Source: a virus | Virus record (IMG/VR): IMGVR_UViG_3300008267_000804 | Location: 1 to 23,281 of that record | Direction: 5' to 3' (one strand) | DNA: 23,281 bases | Shown here: positions 1 through 8,319 of the stretch, piece by piece | Position numbering within the stretch: the stretch's first letter is position 1 | Layout: every line of letters starts with the position of its first letter | Program-made: the position numbers and the translations under genes | Notes under the pieces: model-generated | The model's database searches: none | What the model was told of the DNA's origin: nothing | What the model saw: the letters and a program-made list of their open reading frames with translations, nothing else

Positions 1-1
1 T

Positions 2-2005
2 TTTAATTACGGAGAGGGCAACAAAATAGATTTTGAAAAATTAAATGGTATTGTTGGTATTTTTGGTAAAAATTATAGCGGTAAAAGCTCAGTAATTGAT
101 TCACTTCTATACACGGTTTATAACACAACATCAAAAAATAACCGTAAAAATCTTAATGTAATTAATCAAAATCGTGAAAAAGCCAAAGGTAAGGTTGATA
201 TTGAAATTAGTGATGAACTCTATACAATTCAACGTTCTTCTGAAAAATACGTTAAAAAACTTAAGGGCGTGACTACAACAGAGGCAAAAACGGACGTTGA
301 ATTTATTACAAGCGGTGAATCGCTAAATGGTCTTGCCCGTAATGATACGGACAAGAATATTCGTCGTTTCTTTGGTACAATTGATGATTTTTTCTTGACT
401 TCTATGGCGAGCCAATTTGGTTATTTGTCTTTTATTGGTGAAGGTTCAACAAACCGTAAGCAAATTCTTGCTAAGTTCCTTGACCTTGAAAATTTTGAGA
501 AGAAATATAAGATGGCAAAGGAAGAATCTGCTGAAGTTAAGAGTCTATTGAAACGTCTAGAAGTAAATGATTACGATAGAGAAATTGCAACAGCAGAATT
601 GGAAGTTATTGCTGCCGATAATCTTTTAAAGGAGCGTTCAGAGGCTCTTGAAGCCTTCAAAAAAGGCTTAGAAGATGCTAATGAAAGACTTTGCACCCTT
701 AATAAAGCCCTTACAAGCGTCCCAGCAGAGATTATCGATTACAACTCGACAGTTTCTACTGTTAAGAACCTAAAAGGCTCTGTAACCCTAATGCAGAGCG
801 AGAATGAGGTTTTGAAAACCGACAATGAAAGACTGGAAGGAATCATTAAGAAGGCTGACGAACTACTGGGTATGATTGATGTTAAGGCTATTTCTGACGG
901 CGATGCCGAAATGGAACAGCTTAATGGTAAGATTTTACCTTTAGAGAAGGAGATTTCTACACTATCCGCTCAATTAAGCACTGCAAAACACAAATTAGAA
1001 CTACTAGAAAGTGTTCCATGTGGTGATTCATTCCCAAGTTGTAAATTTATTAAGGATGCGTTTGGTGTTAAAACGCAATACCCAGTATTAAACCAAAAAA
1101 TTGACGAGAAGAATGGTGAATTAAATGGTTTAAACGCTCGTTATGATGAATTAGACCAAAAAATTACAGAACTTTCTAATAAACAAAGCAAAATTTCTCA
1201 AAAAAAGATTGAAAGTGAGAAACAATTAAACTTAAACGAATTAAAAATTGAAAAAAATAATGTCTCAATTGAAAAAACAACTAAACAAATTGGTGAATAT
1301 GAACAAAAAGCTCAAAACTATCTCGACAACCGAGAAGCTATTGAAAACTACGAAGTATTATTTAGCGAACGCGAAACTTGCCGCTTTCAATTTAATTCTA
1401 CAACAAAAGATATCAAACGATGTGAAGCAGAAATCATTGAAGCTCATAGAAAACATGGATCGGCCACTGAAAAGGTAGAAAATTTTAAAAAACAGAAGAT
1501 TGATCTTGATAATTTACGTAAAGAATACGCTGCATATGACCTTTATCAGTCATGTATGCATCCAAGTGGTATTTCTTATGAAATTATTAAGCAGAAACTT
1601 CCAGAAATTAATAGCGAAATCGCTAAAATTCTTACAAACATCGTAGAATTTGGTGTTTATCTTGAAAATGATGACGATAAGTTAGATATTATGATTAAGC
1701 ATCCTAAGTATGATGCTCGTCCTCTTGAAATGGGTAGTGGTGCAGAAAAAACTATCGCTTCTACTGCTATCAGATTAGCACTTTTAAATGTAACTACTCT
1801 TCCAAAAGGCGATATCTTCATACTTGATGAACCAGGAACCGCGCTTGACGAAGAAAATATGTCTGGCTTTGTTCGTATTTTAGAACTAATTAAGTCATAC
1901 TTTAAGACTGTTATTCTTATTTCGCACTTAGATAGTCTTAAAGATTGTGTTGATATGCAAATTTCAATTGAAAAAATTAATGGTTATGCATACATCAATC
2001 AATAA
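2..2005 (+). CDS. 46: Recombination endonuclease ATPase subunit, gp46/SbcC/Rad50-like (5' partial)
   Basis: The frame is open from base 2, so the start codon lies upstream and the first residues are missing; the GTG at 269 is internal. The Walker A loop (GKNYSGKSS) is at nt 65-91. A long Lys/Glu-rich coiled coil follows, interrupted at nt 1019-1042 by a Cys pair (CGDSFPSC) where Rad50/SbcC proteins carry the zinc hook. A second coiled-coil arm leads to the C-terminal ATPase half: an ABC signature-like stretch (MGSGAEKT, about nt 1730-1755), Walker B with D-loop (IFILDEPGTALD, about nt 1815-1850) and an H-loop His (LISHLD). In T4, gp46 pairs with the gp47 nuclease to resect DNA ends for recombination-dependent replication. 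A gp47 gene would be expected just upstream, outside the window. The hook spacing is C-x6-C instead of the usual C-x2-C. Family assignment is secure; the phage gene number is by analogy. Confidence 0.9.
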   Translation, partial: FNYGEGNKIDFEKLNGIVGIFGKNYSGKSSVIDSLLYTVYNTTSKNNRKNLNVINQNREKAKGKVDIEISDELYTIQRSSEKYVKKLKGVTTTEAKTDVEFITSGESLNGLARNDTDKNIRRFFGTIDDFFLTSMASQFGYLSFIGEGSTNRKQILAKFLDLENFEKKYKMAKEESAEVKSLLKRLEVNDYDREIATAELEVIAADNLLKERSEALEAFKKGLEDANERLCTLNKALTSVPAEIIDYNSTVSTVKNLKGSVTLMQSENEVLKTDNERLEGIIKKADELLGMIDVKAISDGDAEMEQLNGKILPLEKEISTLSAQLSTAKHKLELLESVPCGDSFPSCKFIKDAFGVKTQYPVLNQKIDEKNGELNGLNARYDELDQKITELSNKQSKISQKKIESEKQLNLNELKIEKNNVSIEKTTKQIGEYEQKAQNYLDNREAIENYEVLFSERETCRFQFNSTTKDIKRCEAEIIEAHRKHGSATEKVENFKKQKIDLDNLRKEYAAYDLYQSCMHPSGISYEIIKQKLPEINSEIAKILTNIVEFGVYLENDDDKLDIMIKHPKYDARPLEMGSGAEKTIASTAIRLALLNVTTLPKGDIFILDEPGTALDEENMSGFVRILELIKSYFKTVILISHLDSLKDCVDMQISIEKINGYAYINQ

Positions 2006-2013
2006 GGGGTTCT

Positions 2014-2265
2014 ATGGGTATAATTGAAAATGTAAAAAAAGAAGTAAAAGAAGAACTTAAACAAGCAGAAAAAAAGGGTGTAGGATTGCTTGATGTTGTA
2101 TCTGAAAAAATTATTTCAAGAAAATTTATGGTCTGGATTGTTGCAACTATTTTTGTAGGGTTTGGCAAGATCGATGCAGAAAACTGGGCGACAATTACGG
2201 AAGTATATATTGGAGCGCAAGGTATAACTGATTTAGCCACTAGATGGAAAGGAATAGGAAAATAA
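2014..2265 (+). CDS. Small membrane protein, possible holin
   Basis: This is an 83-residue protein. Residues 1-35 form a charged, probably helical N-terminus. A short hydrophobic segment (about 38-52, MVWIVATIFVGFG) follows, then a less hydrophobic helix (about 58-76) and a basic tail. The start is supported by AAGGGG 5-10 nt upstream. It begins 8 nt after the gp46-like gene and ends 1 nt before the next gene, so it is probably co-transcribed with both. Small phage proteins with one or two weak membrane helices are often holins, and two other membrane proteins follow directly. No endolysin is visible nearby and no holin family was recognised, so the holin role is only an inference. Confidence 0.6.
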   Translation: MGIIENVKKEVKEELKQAEKKGVGLLDVVSEKIISRKFMVWIVATIFVGFGKIDAENWATITEVYIGAQGITDLATRWKGIGK

Positions 2266-2266
2266 A

Positions 2267-2656
2267 ATGGATGAATTAAAAAAGCTCTTAGGAGAAACTG
2301 TCGTGAAAATAAAATTACTTGTTGGTGTTGTAATTGCTGGGTTGTTAGTTGGTGTTGCCGCTTGGCGTAAACATGTGCAAGACGAATGGGCAAAACAAGA
2401 GCAAGCAGTCAAAGAAGAAAATTTAAAGACAGAATCTGCTGCTAAATTAGCCTTTGAAACCGCCAAACTTGAGGCTGAAAAAAAAGCCGCTGAAGCCAAA
2501 CTAGAAGAAGAAAAGAGGGCAGCGGAAGCAAAATTAGAAGCAGACACAAAAGCAAAGACAGAAAAACTTAAGAAGGCTCCTACAAAAGAAGTCAAGAAAG
2601 AAGCCGCTGAAGTTCTTGGATTAAAGGAAAAAAAGAAGAAGGGACCATCTAAATAA
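2267..2656 (+). CDS. Membrane-anchored Lys/Glu/Ala-rich coiled-coil protein
   Basis: The protein has 129 residues. A short N-terminal segment is followed by one strong transmembrane helix (about 16-33, LLVGVVIAGLLVGVAAW). Residues 35-105 form a highly charged Ala/Glu/Lys-rich coiled coil with near-repeats around AEAKLEEEKRAAEAKLEA, and the C-terminus is strongly basic (KEKKKKGPSK). The start is supported by AGGAAA upstream. Its stop shares one base with the next start (TAATG), implying translational coupling. One N-terminal helix followed by a long coiled coil is the general layout of inner-membrane spanins, but many other phage membrane proteins look the same. I did not recognise a family. 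Confidence 0.65.
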   Translation: MDELKKLLGETVVKIKLLVGVVIAGLLVGVAAWRKHVQDEWAKQEQAVKEENLKTESAAKLAFETAKLEAEKKAAEAKLEEEKRAAEAKLEADTKAKTEKLKKAPTKEVKKEAAEVLGLKEKKKKGPSK

Positions 2657-3117
2657 TGGTTAGCCTTAAAAAAATATTAGCATTGATTGTGCTGTCATCT
2701 TATTTGACGGCACTACCAGCCTTTGCTGAAGAAACCGACGTTGATGACGATGGTGAAGGTGATTATGTTGAGTTAAAAGAGCAAGAAACTGCTCCTTTTG
2801 ATGGTTTTTTATTGCATAAAAATGCTATGGTAAAGTTAATAACAGACAGAGAACGAGAATTAGGTAGAATAAAATTGCACTTTGATGCAGAACTAAAGAA
2901 AAAAGACTTAGAAGTAGAAACACTAGCTAAAAAGAAAGAAATAGAACTTAATATTAATAAAGAAATGTATGAAGGCTTATTAAAAATTAGGCAAGATAGA
3001 GTTGACCAACTAGTTTCAGAACAAAGATGGGGTGATGCAAAATTAATTGGAAGTTTTGTCTTGGGTTTTGCAGCTTCAATTGCAATATTTTATGCAGCAG
3101 TACAGGTTGCCAAATGA
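2656..3117 (+). CDS. Signal-peptide protein with coiled coil and C-terminal membrane helix
   Basis: This 153-residue protein has a classical signal peptide at residues 1-24 (basic start, hydrophobic core, AFA before EE) without a lipobox Cys. An acidic stretch (about 25-45) leads into the motif APFDGFLL and a charged coiled coil (about 58-125). A C-terminal transmembrane helix spans about 130-150. If the signal is cleaved, the coiled coil lies in the periplasm, anchored at its C-terminus. From memory, an AP(F/W)xGxLL motif before a coiled coil recurs in uncharacterised proteins of many phages near lysis or packaging genes. The layout is reminiscent of a unimolecular spanin, but the lipid-attachment Cys such proteins need is absent. 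The start overlaps the upstream stop by one base and the end overlaps the next ATG by 4 nt (ATGA). Confidence 0.65.
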   Translation: MVSLKKILALIVLSSYLTALPAFAEETDVDDDGEGDYVELKEQETAPFDGFLLHKNAMVKLITDRERELGRIKLHFDAELKKKDLEVETLAKKKEIELNINKEMYEGLLKIRQDRVDQLVSEQRWGDAKLIGSFVLGFAASIAIFYAAVQVAK

Positions 3118-3461
3118 GAGATTTAAACTTTGTTCAAGCTTTAGAAAAAGCTGTAAAAGAAAAATATGGCGAAGAAGCTACTTATAATCCCAAACAGTTT
3201 TGGGATGAAAACCGTGAAAAACAGTATATTGAAGAAGTAAAACAAGCGTATAAAAAAGAATATTCTAATTTTGATTCTCAGGAAAAGGTAGAGTTTGATG
3301 GTATATTAATACCAAAGAAACTAATTAATAAGAATAATAATAAACAATGTTCTTTATGCAACAATTATTCTTTTAATAAAAAAGATGATTTATATTTAAA
3401 CAAATTTAAAGCTTGCTATAAGTGTTATTTATGTAAGCTAGAGGATAAAAAAAATGGCTAG
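3114..3461 (+). CDS. Small zinc-ribbon-like protein
   Basis: The protein has 115 residues. The N-terminal two thirds are charged and probably helical. The C-terminal 37 residues contain C79-x2-C82 and then C101-x2-C104-x2-C107, separated by a Lys/Asn-rich spacer, a pattern fitting one structural zinc site. Homologues elsewhere might act in nucleic-acid or protein binding, but nothing identifies a partner. The start overlaps the upstream stop as ATGA, and the 3' end overlaps the next gene by 8 nt, so it is embedded in the operon leading to the terminase. No family was recognised. Confidence 0.65.
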   Translation: MRDLNFVQALEKAVKEKYGEEATYNPKQFWDENREKQYIEEVKQAYKKEYSNFDSQEKVEFDGILIPKKLINKNNNKQCSLCNNYSFNKKDDLYLNKFKACYKCYLCKLEDKKNG

Positions 3462-3963
3462 TGTCATTGAAGTAATAAATGGAATCTCGCAAGCTATTCA
3501 TGCAAAACATGAAGGAGGCGCAGAATTTGGCCTTAAAAGAGAAACTGAATCTCTTCTGCAAGGCGTTTCAATTTATGATCCAAGAGTTATGGACGGGTTT
3601 GGCGTACAATTTCAAGGAGATATGTTAATTTTAAAATATCACAGCGAAATGCCATTAAAAGCAGTTCATGATAAAAATTTTGAAACAGAGACTAGAAGAA
3701 TTGTAAAAGCAGTTGCAGATCATATTAAATCAGAGTATAAGTCACTTACAAAATCTACTCTTTCTTTAACAGAAATTGGAGATATTCAAATTATGGTTCA
3801 ATCAGCAAATCGTAGAACTTGTTATGTAAATGCTGTACAAACTTATAAAATTGGAAATATGGAAATTGACAGTGACACTGGCAAAGCTAAAAAAGTTTAC
3901 GATTCAGAACAAGAAAATTTTTCTAATATTGCAAAACGTTGGCTAATGAACGTTAAGTCATAA
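3454..3963 (+). CDS. Conserved-type hypothetical protein preceding the terminase
   Basis: This 169-residue soluble protein has mixed alpha/beta character. It contains the stretch RVMDGFGVQFQGDMLILKYHSE (about 44-65; the whole motif spans a few residues more) and a Tyr/Val-rich second half. The ATG at 3454 has GAGG about 10 nt upstream. The gene sits 11 nt before the terminase large-subunit gene, where T4 places the small terminase gp16, and its size is close to gp16 (164 aa). I see no gp16-like pattern, so I do not call it a small terminase. From memory, proteins of this type (xMDGFxVxFxGxMLxLxYxSE) recur at this position in marine T4-like phages without a known function. Confidence 0.75.
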   Translation: MASVIEVINGISQAIHAKHEGGAEFGLKRETESLLQGVSIYDPRVMDGFGVQFQGDMLILKYHSEMPLKAVHDKNFETETRRIVKAVADHIKSEYKSLTKSTLSLTEIGDIQIMVQSANRRTCYVNAVQTYKIGNMEIDSDTGKAKKVYDSEQENFSNIAKRWLMNVKS

Positions 3964-3974
3964 TAGGTCATGAA

Positions 3975-5552
3975 ATGTCTTATAAATTATCTAAAGAAGA
4001 AATTAGACAAGAAATATTAAAATGCGGAAAAAATCCTGCATACTTTTTAGATAATTATGCAAAAATTACTCATCAAGAAAAAGGTATTATTCCTTTTAGA
4101 ACATTTAAATTTCAAAAAGAATTATTAAATGATTTTCATGATCATAGATTTAATGTTATTTTAAAAGGCCGTCAGCTTGGTATTTCTACAATTGTTTCTG
4201 GTTATGTTGCTTGGATGATGTTGTTTTTTAAAGAAAAAAACATACTTGTAATGGCTACAAAGCAAAATACTGCAATTGAAATTGTTGATAAAGTAAGAGA
4301 TATGGTTGAGTCTGTGCCAGATTTCTTAAAAATTGCAACAGTTACCACAAATAACCGTACAAAATTTGAATTAAGTAATGGCTCAAAGATCCAAGGCACT
4401 CCAACATCAAAAGATGCTGGTCGTGGTCAGGCTTTGAGTCTTCTTATTATTGACGAAGCTGCGTTCGTTGATGATATGGACGATCTTTGGACTGGTTTAT
4501 TGCCAACTATTTCAACAGGTGGTCGCTGTATTGCTTTATCGACTCCAAATGGTGTTGGAAATTGGTTTCATAAAACATATATAGAAGCAGAATCTGGCGG
4601 TAATAACTTCAAGCCAACAAAATTACCTTGGACAGTTCACCCAGAATATACGCAAGAATGGTTTGCGAATATGACCAAGAACATGAACAAGAGAGAAATT
4701 GCACAAGAATTTGAGTGTAATTTTAACGCATCTGGCGAGACTGTTATTAATGGTGATGACATTATAAAAATTAAAGAATCAATAACTGAACCAAAATATA
4801 AAACTTGGGTTGACAGAAATTATTATGTATGGAAACCATACGAAACTGGTGGTAGTTATCTATTAACCGCCGACGTTGCCCGTGGCGATGGTAAAGACTT
4901 CTCAGTTTTTCATGTTATAGACGTTAAAAACATGGAACAAGTTGCAGAATATCAAGGAAAAATAGATCCAGATACTTTTGCAAAATTAATTTATGATGTT
5001 GGTCTTGAGTACGGTGGTTGTATGGCTGTTGTTGAAAACAATAACATCGGGTATTCAGTAATTACAAAATTAGTTGATTTACGCTATCCAAATATTTATT
5101 ATTCTAGCAAAGCAAACCATGATTTTATGGACTCAACATCTGCACAATATAGCAGTAATAGCGTACCAGGGTTTACAACAACTATGAAAACTAGACCACT
5201 TATTGTTGCTAAATTAGACGAATTTGTTAGAAATAAAGTTTTAAAAATTAATTCTCAAAGAACTGTAAATGAATTAGATACTTTTCTTTGGATAAATGGC
5301 AGACCAGAAGCACAAAAAGGGTATAATGATGATCTTGTAATGTCTCTTGCAATAGCTTGTTGGGTAAGAGATACTGCTATTATTAATAATGAACGCTCAT
5401 TAGAATATTCTAAAGCATTTTTGTCTTCAATTGGTAAAACAAGTAATTATCTTAACACTTCAATTGATGGTATGAGACAATACGAGCATAATCAAAAATT
5501 AGAACAAAATAAAAACGCTTTCAAAGAATTTCTTTGGGTATTAAAAGGATAA
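3975..5552 (+). CDS. 17: Terminase large subunit, gp17-like
   Basis: This 525-residue packaging motor ATPase/nuclease drives DNA into the prohead through the portal and cuts the concatemer. In the ATPase domain the Walker A-like loop is KGRQLGIST (64-72). Ile occupies the position that is Lys in T4 (SRQLGKTT); such deviant loops are known among terminases and an upstream Lys/Arg may substitute. Walker B is LLIIDEAAF (156-164, Asp160 and Glu161) and the coupling motif is ALSTPNG (187-193). In the RNase H-like nuclease domain the acidic triad is plausibly Asp300 (LTADVARGDG), Glu354 (VVENNN) and Asp452/453 (NDDLVMSLA). The length is somewhat shorter than T4 gp17 (610 aa). The portal gene follows after 3 nt. 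No intein or frameshift is seen. Confidence 0.95.
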   Translation: MSYKLSKEEIRQEILKCGKNPAYFLDNYAKITHQEKGIIPFRTFKFQKELLNDFHDHRFNVILKGRQLGISTIVSGYVAWMMLFFKEKNILVMATKQNTAIEIVDKVRDMVESVPDFLKIATVTTNNRTKFELSNGSKIQGTPTSKDAGRGQALSLLIIDEAAFVDDMDDLWTGLLPTISTGGRCIALSTPNGVGNWFHKTYIEAESGGNNFKPTKLPWTVHPEYTQEWFANMTKNMNKREIAQEFECNFNASGETVINGDDIIKIKESITEPKYKTWVDRNYYVWKPYETGGSYLLTADVARGDGKDFSVFHVIDVKNMEQVAEYQGKIDPDTFAKLIYDVGLEYGGCMAVVENNNIGYSVITKLVDLRYPNIYYSSKANHDFMDSTSAQYSSNSVPGFTTTMKTRPLIVAKLDEFVRNKVLKINSQRTVNELDTFLWINGRPEAQKGYNDDLVMSLAIACWVRDTAIINNERSLEYSKAFLSSIGKTSNYLNTSIDGMRQYEHNQKLEQNKNAFKEFLWVLKG

Positions 5553-5555
5553 GAA

Positions 5556-7520
5556 ATGGCCGATAATAGTATGAAAAATAGAAATACGTTTTCTCAAGAA
5601 AGAGATCTTTCCGAGAAAAATCCAAGAAATAGCGATTCTCCTCTTTATGTTGCATTAACTAGATTATTTTCTGGTCCATTATCAAGTTATAGAGAACAAT
5701 CTCAGATTAGATACAAAAGAAGAGACTTAGATCGTTTTAAATTTACTTCTGCTGGTGGTCAAACTTTTAAAAAGAAAAGCTATAATCCATTTGAAGCCAT
5801 TCAAAGTAATATCATGGCTAATCAAAGCCGCGCTGAACGCTATAGCGATTTTGATCAAATGGAATTTATGCCAGAAATTGCATCTGCTATGGATATTTAT
5901 GCAGATGAAATGACAACCAGCAATCAACTTAAGGCTCTTTTAGTTATTGAATGTAAAAATGAAGAAATTAAAACATTACTTCAAAATCTTTTTTATAAAA
6001 CTCTTAATGTAGAACAAAATTTATACGGCTGGTGCCGTACAATGGTAAAATTTGGTGATTTTTTCCTGTATTTAGACATAGATGAAAAACTTGGTGTCAA
6101 AAGCGTGCTTGGATTACCTTCGCCTGAAGTGGAAAGACTTGAAGGCCAAGATGAAACAAACCCAAATTATGTTCAATTTCAATGGAATAGCGCTGGTTTA
6201 ACTTTTGAAAATTGGCAAATTGCTCATTTTCGTGTATTAGGTCAAGATAAATATAGTCCATATGGTACTTCTATTTTAGAACCAGCCCGTCGTATCTGGC
6301 GTCAGCTTAATTTGATGGAAGATGCGATGATGGCTTACCGCATTGTAAGATCTCCAGAGCGCAGAGTATTTTATATTGATACTGGTAACATTGCTCCACA
6401 AGATGTTGAACAATATATGCAAAAAATTATTACGCAAATGAAGCGTAATCAAATTGTCGATCCAACAACTGGTCGCGTTGATCTTCGTTATAATCCTATG
6501 AGTATTGACGAAGATTTTTATATTCCCGTTCGTGGAGCAGGAAGCGGTACAAAGATTGAAAATTTGCCTGGTGGTCAATTTACCAGCGCCATTGAAGACG
6601 TTAAATATTTAAGAGATAAACTATTCTCTGCTCTGAAAATTCCACAAGCATATTTGGCTAGAGGTGAAGGCGCTGCGGAAGATAAAACTATGTTAGCTCA
6701 AAAGGACATACGTTTTGCTCGCACAATTCAACGTTTACAAAGAGTAGTAATTGAAGAATTAAGAAAAATTGGTATGATTCATCTTTATACTCTTGGATAT
6801 CGTAATGATGATTTGTTAAAATTTAACTTAAAACTACATAATCCTTCAAAACTTGCTGAAATGCAAGAATTAGAGCATTTTAAGGCGCAATTAGAAATTG
6901 CAGGGTCTGCTAAGGAGCAAGGATTTAGCAAGAGATGGATTTATGAAAATCTTCTAAAAATTAATGACGTTGAATTCCAAAGAATTCAAAGAGATCTTTA
7001 TTATGATGCTTCTTTCACAAAATCTCTTGAAGCAGCAGGCACAGAAGGCGGCGAAGAAAGTGGCGGCGGTGCAGGAGGGTCTTCATTTGGTGGAGAAAAC
7101 ACAGAAACACCTTCACCAACCCCAGAAGCGGGTGCAGAAACTCCTGCTGCTGGCGGAGAAGAAGCTGGTGGAGAAGAGTCGCCTCTATTAGCAGCTCCTG
7201 CCCGTAGAGAGGATGGAAGTGTTGTTCCATATGTAACTCCAGACTCAAAAGGAAAAGCTTATAAGCCAGTCGCAGCTCCAAATTATAGTGGCGGCGCAAG
7301 AAGTCATAGTATTCGTTCTAGAAGTATGGCAAGACCAAATACTGGATTTATGAAAAATCCTCCAATAGCTATAGGAATTGCAGAACAACAAAATGATCTC
7401 TTTGAAGGAGATGAACAACTACTTATAGAAACACAAAATAAAATTGAATCCATGAAACAAAGTTTTCTTAAGAAAAAAGTTATAAAACAAAATGAGGATG
7501 AAAAAGATGGCGCACAATAA
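5556..7520 (+). CDS. 20: Portal vertex protein, gp20-like
   Basis: This 654-residue protein should form the dodecameric ring at the unique vertex, which nucleates prohead assembly, docks the terminase and carries the neck. The core (about 80-490) shows typical T4-type portal sequence: MEFMPEIASAMDIYADE near 107-123, FRVLGQDKYSPYGTSILEPA near 225-245, and the stem/crown segment IPQAYLARGEGAAEDKTMLA near 365-384. It is about 130 residues longer than T4 gp20 (524 aa). The excess is mostly a C-terminal tail (about 490-654) rich in Gly, Ala, Glu, Pro and Thr that looks disordered. The start has AAAAGGA upstream and lies 3 nt after the terminase stop. Its 3' end overlaps the next gene by 14 nt. Confidence 0.93.
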   Translation: MADNSMKNRNTFSQERDLSEKNPRNSDSPLYVALTRLFSGPLSSYREQSQIRYKRRDLDRFKFTSAGGQTFKKKSYNPFEAIQSNIMANQSRAERYSDFDQMEFMPEIASAMDIYADEMTTSNQLKALLVIECKNEEIKTLLQNLFYKTLNVEQNLYGWCRTMVKFGDFFLYLDIDEKLGVKSVLGLPSPEVERLEGQDETNPNYVQFQWNSAGLTFENWQIAHFRVLGQDKYSPYGTSILEPARRIWRQLNLMEDAMMAYRIVRSPERRVFYIDTGNIAPQDVEQYMQKIITQMKRNQIVDPTTGRVDLRYNPMSIDEDFYIPVRGAGSGTKIENLPGGQFTSAIEDVKYLRDKLFSALKIPQAYLARGEGAAEDKTMLAQKDIRFARTIQRLQRVVIEELRKIGMIHLYTLGYRNDDLLKFNLKLHNPSKLAEMQELEHFKAQLEIAGSAKEQGFSKRWIYENLLKINDVEFQRIQRDLYYDASFTKSLEAAGTEGGEESGGGAGGSSFGGENTETPSPTPEAGAETPAAGGEEAGGEESPLLAAPARREDGSVVPYVTPDSKGKAYKPVAAPNYSGGARSHSIRSRSMARPNTGFMKNPPIAIGIAEQQNDLFEGDEQLLIETQNKIESMKQSFLKKKVIKQNEDEKDGAQ

Positions 7521-8319
7521 GAAAAGAAATACCGCTTTTCTTTATGAAGCTCTGCTAAGAGAAGGTACAAGAGCTGCTTTAGATAGAGATGTTGAAAGAA
7601 TAAAATTAGTAAGGGATATAATTTTAGAAAATTTTAATACTTCTTGCGAATTAAATAAAGAATTAAGCCTTTATCAAGAACTTTTAGAGACAAAGATTGA
7701 AGAAACATACGCTGAAAAATTTGTAAAAGAAGTTGAATCAAGATATGAAAGACTTGATAAAAGAAAAATTTTTAATGAGCAAACTGCCTTAATTAATAAA
7801 ATTAATAAAACTCTTGGAGTTAAAGTTTATAATTCATTTGTTCCAAATTATAAAGATTTAGCTACTATTTCACAAATTTTTAGTCAAAATACTCCAATTA
7901 AAGAAAAAATCCTTTTAGAACAAACAATTATTGATCGCGTTAAATTAAAAGAGCAGAAGAAAGATTCTTCTATGCAACCAATTGATAATATTGTATATAA
8001 AACTTTTAGTAAAAAATTTAATGAAAAATATAGTTCTTTATTAAGCGAACAAAAAGATTTATTAACAAAATACGTTGGATCTTTTCAAAACGATGGAATT
8101 GAATTAAAAATTTATTTAAACGAAGAGCTTGAGAGATTAAAAAAAGGTATGCAAGAGGCTCTTAAAAAAGAAGAAATTAATAGCGATTTAAATATTTATG
8201 AAAAAACTAAAAAAACATATGATTATTTAAATACTTTTAAAGATATTAAAGAAATAACTCAAGATAATTTACAAAAAATATTAAAAATTCAACAATTTGT
8301 CCATGAGGTAAATAAATAA
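7507..8319 (+). CDS. Coiled-coil hypothetical in prohead region
   Basis: The ATG at 7507 is preferred over the in-frame ATG at 7492 because GAGG lies about 9 nt upstream of it and the protein then begins MAHNKKRNTAFLYEALLRE. The product has 270 residues, is almost wholly helical by composition (Lys, Glu, Leu, Ile, Asn), and has no Cys-rich or membrane segment. The opening motif (NTAFLYEALLRE), from memory, resembles uncharacterised proteins encoded between portal and protease in marine T4-like phages. T4 keeps its prohead core proteins gp67 and gp68 at this position, so a core or assembly role is plausible but unproven. The stop shares one base with the next start. Confidence 0.75.
   Translation: MAHNKKRNTAFLYEALLREGTRAALDRDVERIKLVRDIILENFNTSCELNKELSLYQELLETKIEETYAEKFVKEVESRYERLDKRKIFNEQTALINKINKTLGVKVYNSFVPNYKDLATISQIFSQNTPIKEKILLEQTIIDRVKLKEQKKDSSMQPIDNIVYKTFSKKFNEKYSSLLSEQKDLLTKYVGSFQNDGIELKIYLNEELERLKKGMQEALKKEEINSDLNIYEKTKKTYDYLNTFKDIKEITQDNLQKILKIQQFVHEVNK

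Noticed and set aside
1995-2595. Minus-strand ORFs opposite the small membrane genes
   Set aside because: Ser/Ala/Phe-rich translations are what antisense reading of Lys/Glu/Ala codons gives; the plus-strand genes have SD sites and tight spacing.
3454-3963. Small terminase gp16
   Set aside because: Only size and position fit; no sequence pattern supports it.
6964-7191. Plus-strand out-of-frame ORF inside the portal gene
   Set aside because: It arises from the low-complexity Gly/Ala tail in another frame (Gln/Lys/Leu-rich), with no SD.
7492-7506. Upstream ATG for the coiled-coil gene after the portal
   Set aside because: The ATG at 7507 has better SD spacing and gives the more natural N-terminus.
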